DNA from: Domibacillus sp. DTU_2020_1001157_1_SI_ALB_TIR_016
GTDB taxonomy: Bacteria > Bacillota > Bacilli > Bacillales > Domibacillaceae
Length of the DNA stretch: 64,000 bases
Reading direction: 5' to 3'
Assembly (NCBI RefSeq): GCF_032341995.1
Contig: NZ_CP135438.1
Coordinates: 62,001 to 126,000 of the forward strand
The notes below the pieces were generated by a model that did no database searches, was not told where the DNA came from, and was given only the letters and a program-made list of their open reading frames with translations. Numbering within the stretch: the stretch's first letter is position 1; every line of letters begins with the position of its first letter. Position numbers and translations under genes: made by a program. Shown here in pieces: positions 8,484 to 17,876 of this stretch.

Positions 8484-10097
8484 ATGTTCATGAAAGATTT
8501 ACTGAATCTCCCTGTCTTCTCCGGGGCGATTGTGGCCGGAGGACGGGAAGGACTGGACCGTGAAGTGAATACGGTTAACATGATGGACGCGCCCGATATC
8601 GTTTCTTATTTGAAACCTAATGAGCTGCTGGTTACGACGGCTTTTCATTTAAAAGACAATCCCTCTTCCCTGTCGGAGCTGCTGGAGGAAATGCACAAGC
8701 AGGGCTGTGCCGGCCTCGGCATTAAAACAAAACGCTTTTTACATCACATCCCAGAAGAAGCGGTTGAACTTGCCGACCGATACGAGATGCCACTGGTTGA
8801 TATACCTTTTGAAACATCTCTTGGAGATATTGTCCATCAATCCTTAAGCTGTATTTTGGATATGCGGACAACCGAACTTCACCAGGCGATGAAAACACAC
8901 CAGCAATTTACCAACTTTATTCTGAACGGGCAGGGGCTCGATAAAATTCTTCAAAGCCTGTCCGGGTTAATCGGGGGCCAGGTTACCTTGCTTAATCACC
9001 AGCTGCGCCCGTTTTACAGCACAGGCCATTTAGGAGATCCGTTTTACTCGTTGTTTGCCGGCATGGGTGCTCATTTGCCAGAAGCCGGTTTAACCGCTTT
9101 TTCGCTTCGAGACAGCGAAATCCAAAAAACCTTTACGCTGTTTCCGATCTACACGCATAAAAAACAGCCGAGCTACCTTGCTGTTCACCGGTTTATCCCG
9201 CCGACAGACCGTTCTGCGGTTTTAACGGTGGAGCAAGCTGCCAACGTGATTGCATTTGATCTCATGAAAGAAAATGCGCTCAAACAAAAAACACAACGGC
9301 TTCGCAATGAATTTTTTACAAACTTTGTGAATGGGACTTTTTCTTCGTCTGAAGAAATCCTTAGCCGTGCGAAAGAGTTTGGTCTCTCGAACGAAAACCG
9401 CTATTTCTGTGCAGCCGGCCGTATAGATCAATCAGAAAAAAGTTTTTCTCTTGCCGAGCACCAATGGGAATCCGAGCTGATTTACGATACGATCGAGGAA
9501 GACATACAAGGAACAGGGGAAAACATGCAGCTGTTTGCGTCAGAGGATAAGTTTGTGATTCTGATGGAGGCGAGAGGAAATTGGAAGAACTGTGAAGAAA
9601 GCTTCGTTTCTTTTTTAAAAGCGGTCCAGTCATCAGTTGGAACGCTGCTGCAAAAAACGATTTCTTTTGGCATCAGCACGTATGCCGAACAGCTGCTGCG
9701 GCTTCCGGAAGCCCATAAAGAAGCCGTAAATGCGCTTTATTACGGGGCTATGCTCGGCAGCACTGAATTTATAGAGTCCTATCAGCCAAAAGAAGTATCT
9801 GAGATTTTGCGGATGATTCCGTACGAGCAAATGAAGCAGTTTTACCACAATACATTCCAGGCACTCGTGGACGAACCGAAAAAAGATTATGATCTGTTAA
9901 TGCAGACATTGTCAGTTTATTTAGAGTCACACTGCCAGCTGTCCGAAACTGCGAAGCGTTTGTTTATCCACCGCAACACGGTTATTTACCGGCTGGAAAA
10001 ATGTGAGGAGCTGCTGGGCCGCAGCTTAAAAGATCCCGAACAGACGCTGTGCCTCCGGCTTGCTTTTCGGATTAAGGCACTGCTGCAAAACAGCTAG
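8484..10097 (+). CDS. pucR: PucR-family purine catabolism regulator
   Basis: About 537 aa. The N-terminal PucR domain (residues 1-120, MKDLLNLPVFSGA...) is followed by a GGDEF-like middle region and the C-terminal helix-turn-helix (SETAKRLFIHRNTVIYRLEKCEELLG). The start at 8484 has GGAGAG seven bases upstream; a frame-open extension to 8430 has no ribosome site. The 147-bp gap to the divergent pucF (8337-8483) must contain both promoters. I could not place -35/-10 boxes there with confidence. Confidence 0.9.
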   Translation: MFMKDLLNLPVFSGAIVAGGREGLDREVNTVNMMDAPDIVSYLKPNELLVTTAFHLKDNPSSLSELLEEMHKQGCAGLGIKTKRFLHHIPEEAVELADRYEMPLVDIPFETSLGDIVHQSLSCILDMRTTELHQAMKTHQQFTNFILNGQGLDKILQSLSGLIGGQVTLLNHQLRPFYSTGHLGDPFYSLFAGMGAHLPEAGLTAFSLRDSEIQKTFTLFPIYTHKKQPSYLAVHRFIPPTDRSAVLTVEQAANVIAFDLMKENALKQKTQRLRNEFFTNFVNGTFSSSEEILSRAKEFGLSNENRYFCAAGRIDQSEKSFSLAEHQWESELIYDTIEEDIQGTGENMQLFASEDKFVILMEARGNWKNCEESFVSFLKAVQSSVGTLLQKTISFGISTYAEQLLRLPEAHKEAVNALYYGAMLGSTEFIESYQPKEVSEILRMIPYEQMKQFYHNTFQALVDEPKKDYDLLMQTLSVYLESHCQLSETAKRLFIHRNTVIYRLEKCEELLGRSLKDPEQTLCLRLAFRIKALLQNS

Positions 10098-10135
10098 CGG
10101 ACTATTATTTTATTTAATCAGTTCTTTAACTCATA

Positions 10136-10172
10136 AAAGCCTGTGGATTTTGCCACCCATAGGCTTTCTTTA
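10136..10172 (+). terminator. pucR terminator
   Basis: An AAAGCCTGTGG/CCATAGGCTTT stem with one mismatch is followed by TCTTTATAT. Confidence 0.65.
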
Positions 10173-10587
10173 TATATTCATATAAGTGTTCTGTGTAGTC
10201 CCGGTAAGCTCACAGCTTAAGCACCTAAAGTAACTTCTATTCCCATCTGCTTTGTTATTCCTTCTTCACCCTTGACCCATATCATTTTATTCATTATTTC
10301 CTTCTTTTCATTCAGGTGCTTTTTCATGTTACATTTGTTTTTATACCTTTTTAATAGCAACTAATCATCCTATTTAGTTTGATCAAAACATTAATACTAA
10401 CATTGGTACTAATCATGATTGTACGGGACCCGTAAAATGACTATCCATTCACAGCCTGGCAAGCTTTCTTTACTGACAGCGGGCTTTGCCGCGTCAGGAG
10501 CGCCGTGAAATCATACAACGAATTGGAATATGCCTATTACAGAAAAGATGTGTAAATCCAAATAACAGAAACCTAAACCATGAACAG
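10173..10587. other. Gene-poor spacer (415 bp)
   Basis: AT-rich spacer. About 10450-10560 is locally GC-richer and could be a remnant of coding sequence, but no frame longer than about 30 residues with a ribosome site survives. I see no RNA or repeat that I can name. Confidence 0.4.
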
Positions 10588-10616
10588 AAAAAGCGCAGAC
10601 GGGTATCTGCGCTTTT
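10588..10616 (-). terminator. Terminator of the Hsp70-like gene
   Basis: An AAAAGCGCAGA/TCTGCGCTTTT stem; read on the minus strand it ends in CTTTTTCTG. It lies 28 bases past the stop. Confidence 0.75.
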
Positions 10617-10643
10617 CGTACATTTTAGTTACGATCCATTCGA

Positions 10644-13600
10644 TCAGCTTAATTCGACTTTCGTAATGTTACTTAAATAAATGCCATTTAAAATCCCATC
10701 TTCATGCGCGACCACATATTCAATGACCGTCGGGCTTATGGTTCGAATAAACACAAAAGCGGAGTCATCTACATGCTCAATACGAAACTTTTTCCGCTGC
10801 GCCTGCTTAATATCGAGCTGGCTGGTGCCGGCTTCCGGCAGGCTTGTATAGTATATTTCAAAATCTTCTTCTGACGCATCAATAAACAAATGCCACGTAT
10901 TATACTTTTCTTCCTGGTCAATAACCGTTTTGAACTTTCCTTTTTTTCCTCTGCCAAGAAAGTACTTGAACTTTGATTCATCATTGATCATATTGCGGTC
11001 AATTACTTTGATGCTTCCGCCTTTTCTGCTTTGAACAAGCCCAAAAGCCACGCCTGTTTTTCCAGTCGGAGCGGTTAACACATCCCGGTTCACTGCTTTA
11101 TGTTTTTCTTCCTGTTTTGCATAAGCTGCCTCTGTCCCAAGCGGCGGAAAAATCTCAAATAAATTGTCAGACGCCTCGCCCCAGTTTTGACTGTTCTGTT
11201 GTTCCTTTTGCATCCATTTGTTAAATAGATTCATCACCACTGGCGATTTACATGAGTTTCCTGCAAGCAGAATATTGACCTTATCGATTTTGCCGATTTC
11301 CGGACGGGCAAAAGCGCGCCGTAAAGATTCAAAGAAGTTTTTAATGCCTTTTTCAATTCTTTCTTCAATAAGCTGTTCGAGTTCATTTTGATCAACCAAA
11401 AGTTCAACATTCAATTTTGCCTGGCCGGTTTTGTCAAACAGGTCTGCCCGGATCATCCCTTTTTCGAACTTTTCTTCATACTGATCGTGTTTTTCCCACA
11501 GAGGTCTTAATTTTTCCACCAGCTGCTTCATGTTTAAATAGGACTCCTGCGACTCATTAATCAGCGTTTCACTTCCTGGGAACCTCATACATTCTGCCGG
11601 AAGAATAAAAGAGATATTTAGTTCGCGCATCGTTTTTTGGTTGTTTTTAAACACTTGGAAAGCTAAAAACTCCAGCAGGTTCTCACCGCCTAAATAACGG
11701 TCCCCGCCCGCTGCAAAATGCTCGATCACATAGTCATATCTTGTTTCCTTCGGGCCTGCTTCGCGCCAAATACCAAAGTCAAAATCGGTCGTACCTCCGC
11801 CAAAATCAAACACGCCGTAATACGTTTTTTCATCCTCTTCCGGTTCAAACCCATACTCCTGCAAGGCACAAATGGCGTAGGCGGCTGGTTCACTTGCGCC
11901 GCTTGTCACGCGGAATTTTTTCATCACTTCTTCATCCTGCTGAATCGAAACAGGAAGGGTCTTTTTCAATCCGCGCTGGAAGCTCTTTAGAATTTTTTCT
12001 CTGACCGCTTTTTCGTAAGTGACCGGGAAAGACAAGATGTAGTCCAGATAAATGCCATTATGCTGGTTGTTAATATACAAACCGAGGTAGTACGCATATA
12101 ACTCAATTGGATTGATTTCCTGCTCTGTTAAATCCGAGAAGGAACGCAGAACCACATCATATCCCCTTTTGTCTTTTAAACGCAGATGTTTTTTCTTTTC
12201 TCCAGCCCATTGCTTAAGATTATTCAAGATAGAGTAGTAATGTTCGCTCTTTCCGTTCATTAAACTATTAAAAGCCGTATGGGAAACCGTTACATCCTGC
12301 CATTTCGTATCCGGCCTGCCTTCTTTTTCCCGGTAAAGCTCCAGGAAATGTTCTAAATCAATAAATTCAATGACGGTTGGATTTTCGTAATGCCAGTCCT
12401 GCACTTCTGTGTTAAAGTAGCCAACTCCCACACGCATCGGAAGCGTAAAGTCACTTTTTTCCTGGTGGACGACTACAGTGCTTTTCGTACCAAAATCGAT
12501 TCCCACTACGCCGTCTTCCCGAATATCCATTTTCGGGTTTCGGGCCATGATTTCAGCATTCAGTTTTATCGTTAAAGGCTTTTCTTCATCAAGAACCGGC
12601 CACAGGTCCCAATGGCCTCGATTCGGATCTGTCAGCATCTTTTCGTCATATGTATCTACTTCCGCTCTTACTTTTTCAGAGTTTAACAGCTTCTCAAACA
12701 GCGACTTGGAATCAATTGCAATAGACGGCAGTTCTTTTTCAAAATTTTCATGGTCTAAATCTTTTAATTGATGCAGTGCAAGCAAATACTCATATTCGTG
12801 CTGGCGTTTCGCACTTAATCCACTTGGCACCAATCCATTTTCCAGCCATAAATGAAGAGCGGTCCGATCATCGGTCCCGAAGGCATTCTCTCCTTTTAAA
12901 CGGAAGATCGGCACGAAAAAGCCTTTCCCCTGCAAATCGGTTTTTTGATTGACTACATCAAAGCTTTGCATCTCATACTCATTAAATTTAAAGGCAATGG
13001 ATTTAGAAGAATGTGCGGCCGTGTTCGCAAATATCCTTGAAACGGGCGGATTTTTACTTGTAGATCCATCATCCAAAGCGGCTATTTTTTGAAATACAGG
13101 GTGATCAGTTGTATCAAAACTTTTAGCCGTTTCTTCCGGAGTCATCGCATCACCTTTAAAACCGGACACATCCAGATGCTTTTTATAGTCAAAATCTTCA
13201 TCCGCTAATTTATAATGTTTTCTGTAAGGAAATAGAGCTGTAATATTGTGATCGTATACAACATTTACGTTATTCATGAATACCCATCTGGAACGAAGCA
13301 TCTGTTTAATATCTTGGAAGAAACTTGTTCCCTCCTTGAAAAAGTCTGCTTCTGCTGTTTCATACAAATGGCTGATTAGCATTTTTACTTCCTTGTATGT
13401 CATGGAAATGGACGTAACCGGAATCGTTTGTACATCTGGTGAAAATAAAACCGGCTTGTCATTCTTGTCCATTAAGTGAATCGAGCTGTCCTTTACACTG
13501 TTTGGCTCTGGGATTGTTACACTTTCGGAAGGCTTTTCGTCTTCTTCAGCAGCTTCTTTTTCTTCCTCTTCTGCGGACGGCTCTGCGGACGGTGAACTGC

Positions 13601-13832
13601 CAGAGTCCATCTCACATATGACATCACCAATTTTGACTAACGTCTCCTCCGTTACAAATAACTCCTTAAGCGTACCTTCTGTTTCTGAAAAAAGGTCAAA
13701 TTCAATACCATCACTGTTAAATTTGGCCAGCGTATCGCCCACCGTTACATAATCACCGGGCTGTTTATACCATTGTACCAGAAGGATTTTTTCAATCTCT
13801 TCTCCAAGCTCTGGAATCGTAATCGATGTCAT
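10644..13832 (-). CDS. Large Hsp70/actin-fold ATPase with N-terminal lipoyl-like domain
   Basis: 1062 aa, far longer than DnaK (about 610). Residues 1-75 look like a biotinyl/lipoyl carrier domain (ITIPELGEEIEKILLVQWY, GDYVTVGDTLAKF), but the usual ETDKA lysine position reads NSDGI, so the attachment lysine is absent. An acidic linker follows (residues 76-105). Residues 110-440 are of unknown type. An Hsp70-like nucleotide-binding domain then shows phosphate-1 (GVVGIDFGTKSTVVV, 441-455), phosphate-2 (FDFGGGTTDFD, 675-685) and the adenosine motif (ILLAGNSCKSP, 854-864). There is no typical DnaK substrate domain or EEVD-like end. RBS AAAGGAG lies 8 bases upstream. It follows the GrpE-like gene by 28 bases. 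I infer a chaperone-like two-protein system of unknown client. Confidence 0.8.
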   Translation of the reverse strand: MTSITIPELGEEIEKILLVQWYKQPGDYVTVGDTLAKFNSDGIEFDLFSETEGTLKELFVTEETLVKIGDVICEMDSGSSPSAEPSAEEEEKEAAEEDEKPSESVTIPEPNSVKDSSIHLMDKNDKPVLFSPDVQTIPVTSISMTYKEVKMLISHLYETAEADFFKEGTSFFQDIKQMLRSRWVFMNNVNVVYDHNITALFPYRKHYKLADEDFDYKKHLDVSGFKGDAMTPEETAKSFDTTDHPVFQKIAALDDGSTSKNPPVSRIFANTAAHSSKSIAFKFNEYEMQSFDVVNQKTDLQGKGFFVPIFRLKGENAFGTDDRTALHLWLENGLVPSGLSAKRQHEYEYLLALHQLKDLDHENFEKELPSIAIDSKSLFEKLLNSEKVRAEVDTYDEKMLTDPNRGHWDLWPVLDEEKPLTIKLNAEIMARNPKMDIREDGVVGIDFGTKSTVVVHQEKSDFTLPMRVGVGYFNTEVQDWHYENPTVIEFIDLEHFLELYREKEGRPDTKWQDVTVSHTAFNSLMNGKSEHYYSILNNLKQWAGEKKKHLRLKDKRGYDVVLRSFSDLTEQEINPIELYAYYLGLYINNQHNGIYLDYILSFPVTYEKAVREKILKSFQRGLKKTLPVSIQQDEEVMKKFRVTSGASEPAAYAICALQEYGFEPEEDEKTYYGVFDFGGGTTDFDFGIWREAGPKETRYDYVIEHFAAGGDRYLGGENLLEFLAFQVFKNNQKTMRELNISFILPAECMRFPGSETLINESQESYLNMKQLVEKLRPLWEKHDQYEEKFEKGMIRADLFDKTGQAKLNVELLVDQNELEQLIEERIEKGIKNFFESLRRAFARPEIGKIDKVNILLAGNSCKSPVVMNLFNKWMQKEQQNSQNWGEASDNLFEIFPPLGTEAAYAKQEEKHKAVNRDVLTAPTGKTGVAFGLVQSRKGGSIKVIDRNMINDESKFKYFLGRGKKGKFKTVIDQEEKYNTWHLFIDASEEDFEIYYTSLPEAGTSQLDIKQAQRKKFRIEHVDDSAFVFIRTISPTVIEYVVAHEDGILNGIYLSNITKVELS

Positions 13833-13860
13833 CTCTATTTCTCCTTTGTTAAATCGCCTG

Positions 13861-14553
13861 CTATACTCTCACGATTGATTTTTTAATAATTTTACCATTA
13901 ATGCTTGTATATCCTGGCAGCAGGATTTCTGATATATTCCCGGATACATGGCTGTTGACGCTTCTTATGTACAAGTCTTCTCTGAAAACTTCATTTATTT
14001 TTACTTCCTGCAGTTTATATAAAGGGGTATCATATGTTTTGCTGTATTCTCGAAAGAAAAACTGAAACAGAGCGAGCAAAACGTCTCTTTCCCGCTCCCG
14101 CCCCTCCATCAGCTCATTTTTGATAAAATCCCATAATGAGGAGATGTTTTCATACTGCACGCCACAAATGATAAATTCCTGTACGGTTTGCCCCTTAAAA
14201 ATTCCTTTTAAAGACTCCTTTGTGGTGTCGGATAACTGCTGAACAGCCCTATGAAGCTCTTCTGCCTCCCGGTAATCCGCTCTTCTTTTTTGCAATTCAT
14301 CCAAGTAGGCATCCGTTTTCTGCTTTAAATCATGGATTTTTACTTGGTACTCTTGAATTTCCTGTTTTTTGAACTCAATTTCCTGCCGGAGCCTGGCAAT
14401 TTCTTTTTCCTTTTCTTTTAGCAGCTCCTCTGACTCCTCCATCGGGCCAGACGCGCCTGCTTCAGTAATTTCTTTTATTCTTTCGATGATTCTTTCGTCT
14501 TGAAGAGAAACAATTAAAGCATCGATAAAATCATTATTGAATTCTTTGTTCAC
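13861..14553 (-). CDS. Coiled-coil protein with GrpE-like C-terminus (candidate nucleotide exchange factor)
   Basis: 230 aa. Residues about 40-110 are a highly charged coiled coil (EKEKEIARLRQEIEFKKQ...). The final 25 residues (SEILLPGY..NGKIIKKSIVRV) follow the pattern of the GrpE beta-domain end (VLQKGY..DRVIRPAMVKV). The combination of a long helix and a small beta domain is that of GrpE, the exchange factor of DnaK. The GTG start is set by AAAGGAG seven bases upstream. It is the first gene of a two-gene operon with the Hsp70-like ATPase, which supports that reading. The genome should hold a separate canonical grpE, so this would be a dedicated paralogue. Confidence 0.65.
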   Translation of the reverse strand: MNKEFNNDFIDALIVSLQDERIIERIKEITEAGASGPMEESEELLKEKEKEIARLRQEIEFKKQEIQEYQVKIHDLKQKTDAYLDELQKRRADYREAEELHRAVQQLSDTTKESLKGIFKGQTVQEFIICGVQYENISSLWDFIKNELMEGRERERDVLLALFQFFFREYSKTYDTPLYKLQEVKINEVFREDLYIRSVNSHVSGNISEILLPGYTSINGKIIKKSIVRV

Positions 14554-14748
14554 CTGGATACTCCTTTCAATACGCTCACCCGCACGAATCTCCTATGAAG
14601 TAAAGTGCTTCAAATTCAGTTATATGAACGTATTGTCTGGTTCGCTGTTTCTTCATAAAACCGTTACTAGACGAATCATGCTGACACGCTCTGGCTGATC
14701 TTGTTTATCCGCACATCCGATTCATATTTTTGCACTCTTACATTTTAT

Positions 14749-14806
14749 CATTTTCGGCGAGAACATCCTCACATCAACTATCAGGTAAGTGGGCGGCAGG
14801 TTTTAA
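14749..14806 (+). mobile_element. Second LE-RE mini-element, right tip degenerate
   Basis: It has the same layout as the copy at 1426: TTTAT flank, then CATTTTCGGCGAGAACA (left tip) joined to TCAGGTAAGTGGGCGGCAGG (right tip). The final TTCAA is lost and the CCCACTT arm has become CTCACAT, so this copy is probably immobile now. Confidence 0.65.
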
Positions 14807-15170
14807 ATTAGACATTAATTAAATCATGTTCGTGATTTTCGAGTCAACGAATCACAGAAAGATAGGTTGTGGAAGTATATGGTTAAGATAAAAATGAGCG
14901 GGAACGACGTGCTTCACAAAATTTTGTTGAGTACAGCTGTAACACCTTATATATTTATTCGCTGGAGAAATCTCAAATGCTTATTCCTTTCTCTGTTTAC
15001 AATCCTGCATACCTATTATGTGAATGTAACTTTTTTGCCGTTTAAAACAAACAGTGGCTTCACAAACAAGTATGGTTCTCGTTCAGTTTATGTTTTTAGA
15101 GGTAAGAAGATAGTCGCTCCTCAAAACCAATTAGATATGCTGTACTGATAGAGAGAAAGCTAAAATAAAA

Positions 15171-15207
15171 CAAGCGTTACCCCTTATATACCAAGGGGTA
15201 ACGCTTG
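15171..15207. terminator. Strong bidirectional-type hairpin
   Basis: A perfect 15-bp stem (CAAGCGTTACCCCTT and its complement) with a 7-base loop. AT-rich tracts lie on both sides. It lies 125 bp beyond the SDR stop, so it probably ends the TPP-regulated operon. Confidence 0.65.
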
Positions 15208-15331
15208 TCTTTAAAAAGGTTTTTGAATGTAGTCCACACTCTAGACCTCGAATAGCCTATAAATCAGCCGGCTGATTCTGTGAGCACCGCCCTGTTCAAA
15301 CCCATTTAAAGTCTCATTGATATATATTTTT

Positions 15332-16099
15332 TCAACTAACGAAGCCGCCATCCACAAATAATGTCTGTCCGGTCATAAAGCGGCTCCAATCAGAAGCGAG
15401 AAACAAGACCGGACCGGCAATGTCATCAGGAAGAGCAATCCTGCGAAGCGGTGTTTGGGCAATAATCATGTTCTTGACTTCTTCTTTTGTATGCCTGCTA
15501 GAGCTTGTGGGATATACAAGGCCGGGTGCTACACAATTGATCCGGATACCAAACGGGCCAAGTTCAGCTGCTAAGTTGCGGGTATACCCCTGCAGGGCGG
15601 ACTTGGCTGTATTGTATTCATGATAAGGAATAATAGGCCTTTCCACCAAATTGCTAATCATATTAATAATACTGCCTCCGGACTGCTTTTTCATCAAAGG
15701 CAGTACTGCCTGGCACATGTAATGAGCAGCGCGGAGAGAGCCGTCTATTTGCTGCTGGTAATCATCCCAGGACAGCTCCCATGCTAATTTTCGCTCTTCG
15801 GGGTTAAACGCATATGGTGCAAAGGCGTTGTTAACGACAACGTCGATTTTCCCCGCTTCCAGCACGATCTGCTCGACCATTTCCTGTACAGCGTTTTGCG
15901 AGGTAACATCTGCCTGAATAGCCCATCCATCACCGCCTAACTCCTGGCAGGAAGCCGCAACCTGTTCGGCAGCTTCTTTGTTTTGCAGGTAATTAACAAT
16001 GACAAAAGCTCCCTCAGAAGCAAAAGCACGAGCAATCGAGGAACCGATTCCCCGGCTGGCCCCCGTTACAAGCACCACTTTTCCTTGAAATTTTTTCAT
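15332..16099 (-). CDS. SDR-family oxidoreductase (FabG-like)
   Basis: 255 aa, a classical short-chain dehydrogenase. The cofactor site is TGASRGIGSS near the N-terminus, NNAFAP replaces the usual NNAG, and the active site is YHEYNTAKSAL (Tyr and Lys). The tail MTGQTLFVDGGF is typical. The start is the ATG at 16099 with GGAGGAGACA just before it. It is the last gene of the TPP-riboswitch operon. With LuxC and LuxE homologues upstream, an aldehyde-to-alcohol (or reverse) NAD(P)H step is plausible. The substrate is unknown; fatty acid synthesis is the default annotation but fits this operon poorly. Confidence 0.88.
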   Translation of the reverse strand: MKKFQGKVVLVTGASRGIGSSIARAFASEGAFVIVNYLQNKEAAEQVAASCQELGGDGWAIQADVTSQNAVQEMVEQIVLEAGKIDVVVNNAFAPYAFNPEERKLAWELSWDDYQQQIDGSLRAAHYMCQAVLPLMKKQSGGSIINMISNLVERPIIPYHEYNTAKSALQGYTRNLAAELGPFGIRINCVAPGLVYPTSSSRHTKEEVKNMIIAQTPLRRIALPDDIAGPVLFLASDWSRFMTGQTLFVDGGFVS

Positions 16100-16110
16100 T
16101 GTCTCCTCCA

Positions 16111-17124
16111 TTATTTGGCCGGTACCATTTCTTCTTCTACTGCACCTTCCATATTAAGCTGATTTTTCACCAGTCCTAATTCTTTATACGTATCAGCGCC
16201 CTGCTGCAGGATATCCGTATCAAGAGCGCCGAGACCTTTCTCTTCAGTCAGGCTGGAAACAGCTGAGGCGTTGCGGAGCTTAATAATATCAAGATTTTGC
16301 TCTTCATTTTTTCCGTCGATTGCATAGTCAACTGCTAATGAAGCGGCTTCTTCCGGATTGTCGATCATCCACTGGGCACTCGCCTGATAGGCCTCCAAGA
16401 AATTCTTCAGCTCATCCTGTTTTTCTTCATATGTTTTTTCTGTTACAACAAAAACGTCGCTTGGAACGTTTAAATAGTCTTTTACTTCAAGTACATTTAC
16501 ATCACCAAGCCCTTTTTGCTTGCCGATAACAAGCCCTGTATCGGTGGCTGCCGTCGCATCCACTTGCCCCTGCATAAGAGGAGCAAAGTTTAAAAGACCT
16601 GTTTCAACAATGTTCACATCTTTTTCAGAAAGACCCACCTGGTTCAGCATAACAAGCAGATTCTGGCGAGTTCCGCTTGACAGGCTGTAAACGCCAATGG
16701 TTTTGCCTTTTAAATCTTCGGGCTTGGTAATGTTTTTTTCTTTTAGCGACACAATATTAAAAACGTTCTGCGGATAGATATTATACAAAACTTTTAATTT
16801 TTCCCCTTTGTCGAGAGCAAAATAAAGAGAGCCCGGATCAGTAAAAGCAATGTCCGCTTGTCCAGAAAGGATATTTTTAATGGCATCTCCCCCGCCGGCC
16901 CCTGGAATCACTTCCACATTCAGACCATTATCTTTAAAAAATCCTTTTTTCTCATCCACAAGCAGGTTGGTCTGTTCAGTGATCGGCTGGCTCCAGCTTG
17001 CAACCTTGATATCAGCAACTTTTTCTGGCTCCTCAGCCGTTTCTTTTTTTGTTTCTTCTGCTCCGCAGGCCGCCAAGAATAAAGCTGCGGATAAAAATAA
17101 AGCAGATCGTTTTTTCATTTTCAT
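16111..17124 (-). CDS. thiY: ABC transporter substrate-binding lipoprotein, NMT1/THI5 (ThiY) type
   Basis: 337 aa. A signal sequence with lipobox LAAC (LFLAACGAE) marks an extracellular lipoprotein. The mature part has the NMT1/THI5-like fold: IKVASWSQPITEQ start, GFFKDNGLNVEVIPGAGGG, and SGQADIAFTDPG. That family binds sulfonates, taurine, riboflavin or thiamine pyrimidine precursors. The TPP riboswitch at the head of this operon makes a thiamine precursor (formylaminopyrimidine/HMP type, as ThiY) the best guess. ATG 17124 overlaps the permease stop by 4 bases, with AAGGAG upstream. Confidence 0.82.
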   Translation of the reverse strand: MKMKKRSALFLSAALFLAACGAEETKKETAEEPEKVADIKVASWSQPITEQTNLLVDEKKGFFKDNGLNVEVIPGAGGGDAIKNILSGQADIAFTDPGSLYFALDKGEKLKVLYNIYPQNVFNIVSLKEKNITKPEDLKGKTIGVYSLSSGTRQNLLVMLNQVGLSEKDVNIVETGLLNFAPLMQGQVDATAATDTGLVIGKQKGLGDVNVLEVKDYLNVPSDVFVVTEKTYEEKQDELKNFLEAYQASAQWMIDNPEEAASLAVDYAIDGKNEEQNLDIIKLRNASAVSSLTEEKGLGALDTDILQQGADTYKELGLVKNQLNMEGAVEEEMVPAK

Positions 17125-17876
17125 TTTTTGTTCTCCTTCATAGATGATTTTGTCCATAGCTTTTCAGCCAGGTGTACGAGCTGATATAAAACCATGCCGA
17201 TAACGGTCAGAATGATTAAAGACGCAAACATTAAGGGCGTATCCATCATGCCCTGTGAAGCAATAATCAGCGCTCCAAGCCCTTCGCTTCCTCCGATAAA
17301 TTCTCCCACAACAGCGCCGACCACAGCGAGAATAACCGCAACACGCAGTCCGGCCAAAATACTCGGAAGACCTGATGGAATTTTCAAGTAAATCAATGTC
17401 TGCCACCGGCTGGCTTTCAGCATGCGGAACAATTCAAGTTTCTGCTTATCTGTATATTGAATAGCTGACACGGTGTTTTCCAATAGCGGAAAAAAGCAGA
17501 TAAGGGCAGTAATAATCACTTTAGACGTCATCCCAAAGCCGAACCACAAAATAAACAGGGGCGCAAGAGCCAGTTTCGGTACAGCCTGACTGGCGATCAC
17601 ATATGGGGCAAAAAGTTTGTACAAAAATTTGCTTTCCCCCATTAAAATGCCGGCTGTAAATCCTAAAAAGCCGCCTAAGAGCAGGCCTAGCAAAATTTCC
17701 AGCATCGTTCGGATAATATGATCTGTGAAATAACCGCTTAAAAGCCCTTCTACTAACGTATGAAGAATAATAGAAGGAGCCGGCAGAACCAGTTCTGACA
17801 TACTGTCTGCGGCCAGCTGCCATACAACGATCAAAATCAGAAACAGGAGCAGTGAGTACAATTGAGTATATTTCAT
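17121..17876 (-). CDS. thiX: ABC transporter permease, ThiX/SsuC type
   Basis: 251 aa with about six membrane segments. The inner-membrane component signature of the BPD_transp_1 family is visible (EFIGGSEGLGALIIASQG, with VGAVVGEFIGG before it). ATG 17876 overlaps the ATPase stop as ATGA, and GAGGGG lies five bases upstream. It forms the channel of the transporter with the genes on either side. Confidence 0.88.
   Translation of the reverse strand: MKYTQLYSLLLFLILIVVWQLAADSMSELVLPAPSIILHTLVEGLLSGYFTDHIIRTMLEILLGLLLGGFLGFTAGILMGESKFLYKLFAPYVIASQAVPKLALAPLFILWFGFGMTSKVIITALICFFPLLENTVSAIQYTDKQKLELFRMLKASRWQTLIYLKIPSGLPSILAGLRVAVILAVVGAVVGEFIGGSEGLGALIIASQGMMDTPLMFASLIILTVIGMVLYQLVHLAEKLWTKSSMKENKK

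Larger units (their letters stand above)
14554..15331. other. Intergenic region (778 bp) with mini-element and terminator
   Basis: It holds the upstream region of the GrpE-like gene, an LE-RE mini-element (14749-14806) and a strong hairpin (15171-15207). An open frame at 14867-15148 has no ribosome site and a composition that does not look like protein, so I do not call it. Confidence 0.5.

Noticed and set aside
10486-10680. 64-aa frame after pucR
   Set aside because: It crosses the terminator and the start of the convergent Hsp70-like gene; chance frame.
14867-15148. 93-aa open frame
   Set aside because: No ribosome site, odd composition, and it lies between a mini-element and a terminator with no support from context.
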